NCBI GenBank assembly: GCA_036375895.1
Contig: DASVBJ010000307.1
Location: 1 to 23,023, forward strand
Length of the DNA: 23,023 bases
Source: DASVBJ01 sp036375895
Lineage (GTDB): Bacteria > Actinomycetota > Actinomycetes > JACCUZ01
Reading direction: 5' to 3'
Shown: piece after piece, positions 9,001 through 15,083 of the stretch
How positions within the stretch are numbered: the first letter of the stretch is position 1
Layout of the letters: each line of letters starts with the position of its first letter
Made by a program: the position numbers and the translations under genes
Notes under the pieces: model-generated
Databases searched by the model: none
The model's input: only the letters and a program-made list of their open reading frames with translations
What the model was told of the DNA's origin: nothing

Positions 9001-9749
9001 TGGTCTGGGCCGGTGCCGCGACCCGCATCCCGAAGACCATCGGCGTGACCGCCCGTGCCGACGTCAAGGCCATCGTCGACGACGCCAACGCGCAGACGGC
9101 TGTCCTGCGGACCAAGGTGATCGGGACGCAGAAGTTCGACATCAAGCGGGCGCCGACGCGCCTGTTCGAGTCCGCGATGGGCAACATGGTCGCCGACGCG
9201 ATGCGGCTGAAGTACCCCGGTGTGGACGCCGCCTACACCAACTCGGGTGGCCTGCGGGCGGACCTGAACTGCAGCCCGCCGAGCGCGGGTGAGGCGCCGT
9301 GCGAGATCACCTGGGGCGAGATGTTCGCGGTGCTGCCGTTCGGCAACCGCACGGTGATCGAGACGTTGACCGGCGCCCAGCTCGAGCAGGCGTTCCTCAA
9401 CGGCTTCAAGCCTGCCTGCGACTCGGCGTTCCCCGGCGGGACCGGACGCTTCCCGCAGGTCTCCGGGCTCAAGGTCACCTACGGGTGCAGCGGCACCACC
9501 CCGGTGGTGACGGGCATGTGGAAGGCGCCGGGCGGGGTGGGTGGCACGCTCACACCCATCGGGCCTGCGGACACCGTGCGCATCGTCACCAACGACTTCA
9601 TGTACGGCGGCGGTGACGGGTACACGGTGCTGGGCCAGGGCACGGACGTGGCCCAGCCGGGTGACGACCTGCTCGAGGTGACCATCGGCTACGTGACCGC
9701 AAACTCGCCGGTCGGGCCGGTGGTGGAGGGCCGCATCACCCGGCCGTGA
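6042..9749 (+). CDS. Secreted fusion of type I phosphodiesterase/nucleotide pyrophosphatase and 5'-nucleotidase
   Basis: A 1235-residue exported protein. The signal peptide is MARGRRTISLL...VAARA, with a likely cleavage after Ala26 (ARA/DS) and no lipobox. Residues about 40-700 are an alkaline-phosphatase-superfamily phosphodiesterase. It has Asp48 in FFVADGM, the candidate nucleophile Thr90 in NTGAGW, and metal ligands Asp412 and His416 (TTDEFQH), Asp484 and His485 (SSDHGF) and His649 (GQHGY). Residues about 720-990 are a calcineurin-like phosphoesterase: Asp728/His730 (TDFHGQL), Asp775 (SSGDNVGAS), Asn808-His809 (GNHEFDYG), His951/His953 (GHTHR). The remainder is the 5'-nucleotidase C-terminal substrate domain, including NSGGLRADL and GGGDGY. 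By family knowledge the first half cleaves nucleotide phosphodiesters or pyrophosphates and the second dephosphorylates the resulting mononucleotide. All metal-site motifs look intact in both halves. No sorting signal or C-terminal membrane anchor is seen, so it is probably released. Confidence 0.88.
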   Translation: MARGRRTISLLAVVAMLALPGVAARADSPPSGSPVPNASGKAVFFVADGMRQDLIEQYAGQGELPTMAELLKKGTSATGGGLMPEAPPNTGAGWYSLATGAWAGVHGSTNNTFHINGQAFTSRTSAFDAGVLQAETIAQAAERGGKKVAQVEWAGGRNATIDGPTIDYLTFLSGRGVATNYISPDDLASFVRSLGVQFDHPAGFAGQAPFPGAAPTDATGWTNVPASYSTAKEMRLRVLDFGVDKYGLNAYLYDSTNDSTTNYDRVLFSPSKDGSAKVGDLGKGEWADVKVKIVGGALAGKTAGFLVKVEQLTPDLSQVRLFHTSVARANASWPGWPGDSAYPTATDFEEYLAQRFPSSTAADFAVLESGVVSEETYVQQGLYWETGHQPMLQYVVQTYRPDVLLAGYPTTDEFQHQFLGLVTKTLPNGAANPAFDDVQVNGTPDGRVSEREAFLERAYQGADDTLAMARSLMGKDPTTFVSSDHGFAPQFAAVDASKVLVDLGLLSKPQTSNCRPDIGETIGKAKACWAGGTVQIYLNLAGRDPVNPSFQQVPAADANTVVAQVKAAFLALADPNDWTGDGQPEGWKVIDRAFTKAEARYIPNGPDSTADMAHPTRTGDLVAFAYPPYQFDAATPGTLVARSAFFGQHGYVPDVVDLADNVNMRSTFLAGGSGIAKGQVTARTIDLAPTMAFILGVPEPQQSQGRVLLEVVKGAPSYKPVSIVALTDFHGQLEPTTAPFDGINTTVGGAAYLASWFDEDAAALPGPSLLLSSGDNVGASPANSGLLEDMPAIDVENAWGLDATSYGNHEFDYGVTRLLNQQARAHFPFLATNILDASTGQLPPWVTPSKVFDVNGTKVGVIGAELKQTPELVSAGATAGLIFDDEVTRIRAESARLKAAGVRVQVVVIHQGTSNGVNRIDGKPAVPWDGPIVDMTNQLQDTTVDVVFAGHTHRVANTMVGRILVAEGLNAGGSYSVAQLMVQGGDVVWAGAATRIPKTIGVTARADVKAIVDDANAQTAVLRTKVIGTQKFDIKRAPTRLFESAMGNMVADAMRLKYPGVDAAYTNSGGLRADLNCSPPSAGEAPCEITWGEMFAVLPFGNRTVIETLTGAQLEQAFLNGFKPACDSAFPGGTGRFPQVSGLKVTYGCSGTTPVVTGMWKAPGGVGGTLTPIGPADTVRIVTNDFMYGGGDGYTVLGQGTDVAQPGDDLLEVTIGYVTANSPVGPVVEGRITRP

Positions 9750-9782
9750 CGAGGGCCGGCGCCGCTGTCGGTCACGACAGTG

Positions 9783-9813
9783 CCGGAGCGGGCGGGCAGG
9801 TTGCCCGCTCCGG
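9783..9813. terminator. Bidirectional hairpin between convergent genes
   Basis: An 11-bp perfect stem (9783-9793 with 9803-9813, CCGGAGCGGGC and its complement) and a 9-nt loop sit between the + strand phosphodiesterase gene (stop 9749) and the - strand Rieske gene (stop 9871). No T-run is seen, which is common for actinobacterial terminators. It could serve both strands. Confidence 0.7.
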
Positions 9814-9870
9814 CGGGGCCGGCCGTCGCTCGCGTGCCGCGCGGCCCACGGCGGTCCCGGAGTCCGTCCC

Positions 9871-10260
9871 TCAGGTGTCGTCCGGCTGGCCGAGGGACAC
9901 GCTCACCTCGCCCTCGCGCACGCGCACCGGGTAGACGGCCACCGGCCTCGTCGCCGGGAGGTTGAGCACCTTGCCGGTGCGCAGGTCGAACCGCGAACCG
10001 TGCAGCCAGCACTCGATCGCGCAGTCGTCGACGTCCCCCTCGGACAGGGGGATCGCCTCGTGCGTGCACTGGTCGCGTACCGCGAAGACCTCGCCGCACG
10101 TCCGGACGAGACAGATGGCCAGGTCGTCGACCACCACCCGCAACGGCTCGTCCTCCCGGAGGTCGTCGAGCCGGCACACGGTGCGCCAGCCCACGTCGGC
10201 TAGCGGGGCCCGAGGGAGAACTTCTGCATGAGTACGTCCTACCCCCTCGCGGTCGATCAT
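9871..10260 (-). CDS. Small Rieske [2Fe-2S] protein (ferredoxin/NirD-like)
   Basis: A 129-residue single-domain Rieske protein. The cluster ligands are complete: Cys65-x-His67 in DQCTHEAIPLSEG and Cys84-x2-His87 in ECWLHGSRFD, 16 residues apart. TGKVLNLPATRPVAVYPVRV and VSVSLG then follow as in dioxygenase ferredoxins and NirD-like proteins. The family transfers single electrons to an oxygenase or reductase; no partner of that kind is adjacent, so the partner is unknown. ATG 10260 has GGGGGAAGGGG about nine bases upstream. The first ~22 residues do not look like Rieske sequence, and GTG 10194 just before GWRTVC is an alternative start. It is the last gene of the - strand group, separated from the lipid kinase by the large hairpin and tandem repeats, so it may have separate expression. 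Confidence 0.85.
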   Translation of the reverse strand: MIDREGVGRTHAEVLPRAPLADVGWRTVCRLDDLREDEPLRVVVDDLAICLVRTCGEVFAVRDQCTHEAIPLSEGDVDDCAIECWLHGSRFDLRTGKVLNLPATRPVAVYPVRVREGEVSVSLGQPDDT

Positions 10261-10282
10261 GACCAGCCGCCCCTTCCCCCGG

Positions 10283-10335
10283 CAGCGATCATGCACGTCC
10301 CGTCGCCAGGGGCGACGGGACGTGCATGATCGCTG
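10283..10335. repeat. 25-bp perfect inverted repeat with 3-nt loop
   Basis: Arms 10283-10307 and 10311-10335 are exact reverse complements, with loop AGG. In RNA of either strand this is an extremely stable hairpin. On the - strand it lies downstream of the lipid kinase stop and ends 22 nt before the Rieske start, just before its G-rich ribosome binding site. Each arm holds GATCATGCACGT or its complement. The 8-mer CATGATCG of the arm also occurs at the Rieske start codon (complement of 10254-10261). It could be a terminator/attenuator or a REP/MITE-like intergenic element. Confidence 0.9.
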
Positions 10336-10381
10336 TTGGTCTGTTGGTCTGTTGGTTTGTTGGTTTGTTGGTTTGTTGGTT
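10334..10381 (+). repeat. Six tandem copies of the 8-mer TGTTGGT(C/T)
   Basis: Two copies of TGTTGGTC are followed by four of TGTTGGTT, directly abutting the 25-bp hairpin and ending seven bases before the lipid kinase stop codon. Base composition is quite unlike the surrounding genes. There are no spacers, so it is not a CRISPR array. Copy number is likely to vary by slippage. Confidence 0.92.
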
Positions 10382-10388
10382 TCGGGGC

Positions 10389-11255
10389 TCAGGCGAGGAC
10401 GTTCAACCCGGCTGGGCGCACCGTCGCGGTCAACGGGAGAGGGCCCACGGGCTCTCCGTCGCCGTAGGCGGTGGCCGCTGTCTGGCTGGAGAGGGTGACC
10501 TGCCGGGCGGTGAGCACGAGCACCTCGTCCAGCTCGACGTGGGACCCGTCGTACAGCCGCGGCAGCCACCGGATCAACCGCAGTCGCGAGGCCGCCTTGA
10601 CGACCACCACGTCGAGCAGCCCGTCCTCCAACGAGGCGGCGGGTGCGATGTGCATCCCGTTGCCGTAGTAACCGGAGTTGGCCACGACCACGGTCGCCGC
10701 GCGGTGCCGGTGAAGGATGCCGTCGACCGCGATGTCGTAGGTGCGCGGCTGGTAGGTCGCGAGGGCGCGGACCGCGGCGTACGGGTACTGCAGGCTCCCG
10801 GGCAGGCGATGGGCCCGGTTCACCAGCTCGGAGGCCAACGAGTCGACGCCGACGTACACGCTGCCGACGACGACGCGGCCGTCGACGTCGACGACGTCGA
10901 TCGCGCGGGGAGCGGCATGCAGCAGGGTCTGGGCGACCTGCTCCGCATCGGAGGGCAGGCCGAGCTGGCGCGCGAAGTCGTTGCCCCGGCCGACCGGGAC
11001 GATCCCGAGGACGCCTCCGGCGGCCACGACGCCTCCCGCCAGCGACGACACCATGCCGTCGCCGCCTACCGCGACGACGACGTCACCGGCGGCGACCGCC
11101 TCCCCGACCAGGGCCCTGGACGCGATCGGGCCCGGGCTGTAGGTGACGTCCACCCGGGCGCCCGCCTCGCGCAGCGACCGGGCCACGGCGACGACGACCC
11201 CTGCCCCCGAGCCGCCGCCGGCCCCCGGGTTCACCAGGAGGTGGAAGGACCTCAC
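10389..11255 (-). CDS. Diacylglycerol kinase-family lipid kinase (DgkB/YegS-like)
   Basis: A 288-residue protein with the DAGK catalytic fold. The nucleotide-binding start is FHLLVNPGAGGGSGAG (residues 4-19). The signature VVAVGGDGM has Gly64-Gly65-Asp66-Gly67, and PVGRGNDFARQLGLP corresponds to the usual PxGTGNDFAR motif. The second beta-domain includes VVVANSGYYGNGMHIAPAASLEDGLLDVVVV, as in the family. Known members phosphorylate diacylglycerol to phosphatidic acid, or sphingoid/ceramide-type lipids, at the membrane; the exact lipid is unknown. GTG 11253-11255 overlaps the TGA of the AGPS-like gene (GTGA), implying translational coupling. M. tuberculosis Rv2252, a diacylglycerol kinase beside an Rv2251 flavoprotein, is the closest context parallel. 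Confidence 0.85.
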   Translation of the reverse strand: MRSFHLLVNPGAGGGSGAGVVVAVARSLREAGARVDVTYSPGPIASRALVGEAVAAGDVVVAVGGDGMVSSLAGGVVAAGGVLGIVPVGRGNDFARQLGLPSDAEQVAQTLLHAAPRAIDVVDVDGRVVVGSVYVGVDSLASELVNRAHRLPGSLQYPYAAVRALATYQPRTYDIAVDGILHRHRAATVVVANSGYYGNGMHIAPAASLEDGLLDVVVVKAASRLRLIRWLPRLYDGSHVELDEVLVLTARQVTLSSQTAATAYGDGEPVGPLPLTATVRPAGLNVLA

Positions 11256-12838
11256 GGCACGAGCACCCCCGGGTTCAGCACCCCGGCCGGGTCGATGCGG
11301 GCCTTGAGGGCACGCAGCATCTCGACGCCGACGGGCCCGATCTCCCGGGCCAGCCACGGCTTGTGGTCCCGGCCCACTGCGTGGTGGTGGGTGATGGTCG
11401 CCCCGGCGGCGATCATCGCGTCGGAGGCCGCCGCCTTGGCCTTCGCCCACTGGGCGAGAGGGTCGTCGAGCTCCTTGGCGGCAACCGTGAAGTACAGCGA
11501 GGCGCCCGTCTCGTAGACGTGGGAGACGTGGCAGAGCACGAGCGGTGGGGTGCCCTGCTCGGCCAGCGCCTCCTGCAGGGCGGACCGTACGCCGTCGTAG
11601 AGGCCCCGCAGGCCGGACCAGAACGTCGCGGTCTCCACCGTCTCGACGAGCACGCCGAGGTCGAGCAGCGAGTCGCGGAGGTACGGCCCGTGGAAGCGTC
11701 CTCGCAGCCAGGCGGCCCCCGCCTCCTCGCCGAGGCTCCGCCCGCCGAGCTCGTCGAGCCGAGCGGTGACGGCCGCGCGCATGGCGTCGACGCTCGCCGG
11801 CTCGCCCTCGTAGCCGGTGACCATCAGGCATCCGCCGGCGCCGTCGAGGCCGACCTCTGACGGGGCGGCCAGGTTGACCGCGGTCTCGGCCTCGTCCGAG
11901 AGGCGGAGGACCGTCGGCGCCGCCCCGCTCTGGGCGAGCTCACGCAGGGCGGCCGCTCCCTCCGCGAAGGACGGGAGACGCCACCCCTCGTACACCTTCA
12001 CCGGCGGGACCGGGCGGACCCGCACGGTCACCTCGGTGATCACCCCGAAGGCGCCCTCCGACCCCAGCACCAGCTGGCGCAGGTCCGGGCCGGCAGCCGT
12101 GGCCGGTGCGCTGCCGAGGTGCAGCTCGCCGAGGGGAGTGGCCACCCGGAGCCCGACGACCAGCGAGTCGAACCGGCCGTAGCCGGACGACGCTTGGCCG
12201 CTGGACCTGGTCGCGGCGTAGCCGCCGATCGTGGCGTACTCGAACGACTGGGGGAAGTGGCCGAGGGTGAGCCCGTGCCCGGCGAGCAGGCTCTCCGCCT
12301 CCGGCCCGAGCAGGCCGGCCTCCAGCACCGCGGTCCGGGACTCCCGGTCGACCGAGACGAGACGCTTCAGCCGGGCGAGGTCGAGGGCGACCACCCCGGC
12401 ATAGCCCTCACGCCGCGCGACGAGACCGCCGACGACCGAGGTGCCGCCGCCGAACGGCACCAGCGCCACGCGGTTGTCGCTGCACCAGCACACGACCGCG
12501 GCCACCTGGTCGTGGTCGGCGGGACGGACCACCGCGTCGGGGGCGTCGCCCGCGTCGCCGGCCCGCATCCGCAGCAGGTCTGGGGTCGACTTGCCACGGG
12601 TGTGCCGGACCCGCGAATCGTGGTCGCGGCGGACGTGCTCGTCTCCGACCAGGTCGATCAGCCCGCGGACCAGCTCCGCGCCGAGGGCCGGCTCGGGGAG
12701 CCGGACCTGGTCCAGGGCGGCCGAGGGGTGCTCCGTCACCGGCCCGAACGCCATCTCGACCAGTGCCCTCGCCGTGTCGGGGAGGGGCTGCGCCGCCGCC
12801 GGGTCGCCCCATCGGGCCCAGTGCATGGGAGTCGCCAT
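11252..12838 (-). CDS. AGPS-like FAD-binding oxidase (alkyldihydroxyacetonephosphate synthase family)
   Basis: A 528-residue VAO/PCMH-fold flavoprotein. The FAD-binding region has VPFGGGTSVVGG (127-138), HFPQSFEYATIGGYAATRSSG (194-214) and LVLGSEGAFGVITEV (256-270). The C-terminal half keeps marks of alkylglycerone-phosphate synthase: Arg312 in LRLSDEAE, SHVYETGASLYFT, a triple histidine at about 484-486 in THHHAVGRDH, and LNPGVLVP at the end. In eukaryotes AGPS swaps the acyl chain of acyl-DHAP for a fatty alcohol, making an ether lipid; FAD acts in non-redox chemistry. Many bacterial homologues are simply called FAD-binding oxidases, so an oxidase role is possible. ATG 12838 has no ribosome binding site and ends a palindrome, suggesting a leaderless transcript; GTG 12865 upstream would cross the TetR start. 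It is coupled to the lipid kinase by GTGA. Confidence 0.82.
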   Translation of the reverse strand: MATPMHWARWGDPAAAQPLPDTARALVEMAFGPVTEHPSAALDQVRLPEPALGAELVRGLIDLVGDEHVRRDHDSRVRHTRGKSTPDLLRMRAGDAGDAPDAVVRPADHDQVAAVVCWCSDNRVALVPFGGGTSVVGGLVARREGYAGVVALDLARLKRLVSVDRESRTAVLEAGLLGPEAESLLAGHGLTLGHFPQSFEYATIGGYAATRSSGQASSGYGRFDSLVVGLRVATPLGELHLGSAPATAAGPDLRQLVLGSEGAFGVITEVTVRVRPVPPVKVYEGWRLPSFAEGAAALRELAQSGAAPTVLRLSDEAETAVNLAAPSEVGLDGAGGCLMVTGYEGEPASVDAMRAAVTARLDELGGRSLGEEAGAAWLRGRFHGPYLRDSLLDLGVLVETVETATFWSGLRGLYDGVRSALQEALAEQGTPPLVLCHVSHVYETGASLYFTVAAKELDDPLAQWAKAKAAASDAMIAAGATITHHHAVGRDHKPWLAREIGPVGVEMLRALKARIDPAGVLNPGVLVP

Positions 12839-12858
12839 GTGGTACAACGTGACACATG
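12836..12858. promoter_or_regulatory. Palindrome spanning two divergent start codons, probable TetR operator
   Basis: The core GTGNNACNNNGTNNCAC (12839-12855) is flanked by CAT and ATG, which are the start codons of the AGPS-like gene (- strand) and of TetR (+ strand). The dyad is centred at 12847. The 17-bp gap leaves no room for leaders, and TACAAC at 12843-12848 lies 7 nt before the TetR ATG, where a -10 box of a leaderless mRNA would sit. Confidence 0.55.
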
Positions 12859-13443
12859 CCGTCACTCCGTCACAAGGCTGGGCCGGACGACGAGCTGCTC
12901 GACGCGGCGCGGCACTGCATCCTCGCCGTGGGCTGGCGACGCACGACGCTCACCGATGTCGCCCGGCGGGCCGGCGTGTCCCGCATGACCATCTACCGGC
13001 GCTGGCAGGACATGCAGTCGCTGCTCGCCGACCTGATGACGCGCGAGTGGTCCGGCGTGGTCGAGGACGGCGCGCTCGACGCCGGCGCCTCGCCGCTGGA
13101 CCGGCTCGTCGGCGGGGTCGCGGCAACCGTCGCCGCCCTGCGCGACAACGAGCTGTTCCGACGGATCGTGCACGTCGACCCGGAGCTGCTGCTGCCGTAC
13201 CTGCTGGATCGGCGCGGCCGCAGCCAGGACGCCATCCTCGCCCTGCTCGAGGCGGCGATCGCCGAGGGCCAGAAGGACGGCGCGATCCGTGACGGCGAGC
13301 CCACGGTGCTGGCCCGGTCGATCATGCTCTCCGCGCACGGGTTCGCCATCTCCGCCGAGACGATGGCCGACGAGCGGGGGCCGTCGGTCGAGCAGCTCGA
13401 CCACGAGCTGCGCGAGCTGACGTGGAGGTACCTGAGGCCATGA
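12856..13443 (+). CDS. TetR/AcrR-family regulator of the glycerolipid cluster
   Basis: A 195-residue repressor-type protein. The N-terminal helix-turn-helix TLTDVARRAGVSRMTIYRRW (31-50) is classical TetR, followed by a helical ligand domain that cannot be matched to a known effector. The ATG has no leader or ribosome binding site and is the right end of the palindrome at 12836-12858, to which it probably binds. Its stop overlaps the glpD start (ATGA, 13440-13443), so the two are co-translated. By position it should regulate itself, glpD and the divergent AGPS-like/lipid kinase pair. M. tuberculosis Rv2250c occupies the equivalent place beside glpD1. The effector might be an acyl-CoA or glycerolipid intermediate, which is a guess. 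Confidence 0.87.
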   Translation: MPSLRHKAGPDDELLDAARHCILAVGWRRTTLTDVARRAGVSRMTIYRRWQDMQSLLADLMTREWSGVVEDGALDAGASPLDRLVGGVAATVAALRDNELFRRIVHVDPELLLPYLLDRRGRSQDAILALLEAAIAEGQKDGAIRDGEPTVLARSIMLSAHGFAISAETMADERGPSVEQLDHELRELTWRYLRP

Positions 13444-15005
13444 CGGGCGGCGCGGCGCTCAACGGCGCCCGGCGGGCGCGCGAGCTCGCCGAGGCGACGG
13501 ACGGGCGCGTCGTCGACGTCCTGGTCGTCGGCCTCGGGGTCACCGGCGCGGGGGTCGCCCTCGACGCGGCGTCGCGCGGACTCTCGGTCGTCGCCGTCGA
13601 CGCGCACGACGTCGCCTTCGGCACCTCCCGGTGGAGCTCCAAGCTGGTGCACGGCGGCCTGCGCTACCTCGTCAGCGGGCAGGTCGGCGTCGCACACGAG
13701 AGCGCGGTCGAGCGGGGCATCCTGATGACCCGGACCGCCCCGCACCTGACCCACCCGCTGCCGATGCTCGTCCCGATGACGAGCATGGTGTCCCGGGCCC
13801 AGTCGGCCGTGACGCTCGGCGGCCTGGTGGCCGGTGACCTGCTGCGGGCGAGCGCGCACACCTCCCACGACGTACTGCCCCGACCCCGCCGCCTGTCCCG
13901 GACGGAGACGCTTGCGATCGCCCCTGGGCTGCGCGTCCAGGGCCTGCGGGGCGGCCTGCTGTCGTGGGACGGGCAGCTCGAGGACGATGCCCGTCTCGTC
14001 GTGGCACTGGCCCGCACGGCAGCTGCCCACGGCGCCCGCATCCTGACCCGCACCCGGGTCACGGAGCTCGGTGGCGGCGGTGCCGTCGTGCGCGACGAGC
14101 TCACCGGCGCGACCTCGACGATCACGGCGCGCGCGGTGGTCAACGCGACCGGGGTGTGGGCCGGCAGCCTCGTCCCCGACGTGGCGCTGCGACCCTCCCG
14201 CGGCACCCACCTGGTCCTGCGGGGGTCCAGCCTGCCCGGCTTGTCGGTCGCGGTGGCGGCGCCGGTGCCGGGCGAACGCAGCCGGTTCGTGTTCCTCCTG
14301 CCGCAGCCGGACGGGCGGATGTACGTCGGGCTCACCGACGAGCCCGTCGACGGTGACGTGCCCGACGTCCCGCAGCCGAGCGAGGCCGAGGTCGGCTTCC
14401 TGCTGGACGTGATCGGGGCCGTGTTCGACCACCCGCTCCGCAAGGACGCCGTGGTCGGCACGTTCGCCGGTCTGCGCCCGCTGCTCGACGCCCGAGGGCG
14501 CACTGCCGACCTGTCCCGCCGGCACGCGGTCATCACCTCCGGCTCGGGAGTCGTCACCGTCGTCGGCGGGAAGCTGACGACCTACCGCCAGATGGCGGAG
14601 GACGCCGTCGACGCCGCCTTGCGGAGCGCAGGGCTCGATGCCGCGCCGTGCCGCACCAGACGGCTCCCGGTGGTGGGAGCGGCGCCCCGCCTGGCGCTCG
14701 CCGGGATCGAGGCGCCGGAGCGGCTCGTCCGCCGGTACGGCGCCGAGGCCACGGCCGTCCTCGCCTCGGCCCAAGCCGTCTCGGGTCGTCGGGTCGATGA
14801 CGTCCTGGCGCCGATCGCCGACCGGGTGCCCGTCACGATGGCCGAGCTGCTGTGGGGGGTGACGCACGAGGGAGCCCTGGACGTCGACGACCTGCTCGAC
14901 CGCCGTACGCGGGTCGGCCTCGTCCCGGCTGACCGGGCCGCGGCCGTGGCCGCGGCGCGGGAGGCGCTGGAGCTGGCCGCGCGTCCCGAGGTCTCGACAC
15001 TCTGA
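13440..15005 (+). CDS. glpD: FAD-dependent glycerol-3-phosphate dehydrogenase
   Basis: A 521-residue GlpD/GlpA-family flavoprotein. The Rossmann motif is VVGLGVTGAGVALDAASRG (Gly31-x-Gly33-x2-Gly36). The family marks WSSKLVHGGLRYL, VVNATGVWAGSL and VVGGKLTTYRQMAEDAVDAAL are present, and the C-terminal ~120 residues match the DAO_C domain (RRVDDVLAPIADRVPVTMAELLWGVTHEGAL). It oxidises sn-glycerol-3-phosphate to DHAP at the membrane and passes electrons to the quinone pool. ATG 13440 overlaps the TetR stop. GGAGG at 13424-13428 is 11 nt upstream, and GTG 13422 is a less likely start. Its DHAP product is the backbone used by AGPS-type enzymes, which fits the divergent neighbour. It is regulated with TetR from the shared palindrome. 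Confidence 0.9.
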   Translation: MTGGAALNGARRARELAEATDGRVVDVLVVGLGVTGAGVALDAASRGLSVVAVDAHDVAFGTSRWSSKLVHGGLRYLVSGQVGVAHESAVERGILMTRTAPHLTHPLPMLVPMTSMVSRAQSAVTLGGLVAGDLLRASAHTSHDVLPRPRRLSRTETLAIAPGLRVQGLRGGLLSWDGQLEDDARLVVALARTAAAHGARILTRTRVTELGGGGAVVRDELTGATSTITARAVVNATGVWAGSLVPDVALRPSRGTHLVLRGSSLPGLSVAVAAPVPGERSRFVFLLPQPDGRMYVGLTDEPVDGDVPDVPQPSEAEVGFLLDVIGAVFDHPLRKDAVVGTFAGLRPLLDARGRTADLSRRHAVITSGSGVVTVVGGKLTTYRQMAEDAVDAALRSAGLDAAPCRTRRLPVVGAAPRLALAGIEAPERLVRRYGAEATAVLASAQAVSGRRVDDVLAPIADRVPVTMAELLWGVTHEGALDVDDLLDRRTRVGLVPADRAAAVAAAREALELAARPEVSTL

Positions 15006-15071
15006 GTGACCACGACCGGGCATGACCTAGGCCCCTAGAGGTGGTGCCCCACGCCGTCGCACCATGCTGTC

Positions 15072-15078
15072 GGAGGGG
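15072..15078 (+). promoter_or_regulatory. Ribosome binding site of the patatin-like gene
   Basis: GGAGGGG is only two bases from GTG 15081 but five from ATG 15084, so ATG 15084 is the likely start. A 12-bp dyad, CTAGG-CC-CCTAG, lies upstream at 15027-15038 in the 78-bp gap after glpD. Confidence 0.55.
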
Positions 15079-15083
15079 TCGTG

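Noticed and set aside
10334..10381. CRISPR array
   Set aside because: The 8-bp units are directly adjacent with no unique spacers and no cas genes nearby.
12993..15023. 676-codon open frame antisense to TetR and glpD
   Set aside because: Shadow of codon bias; the + strand frames carry family motifs throughout.
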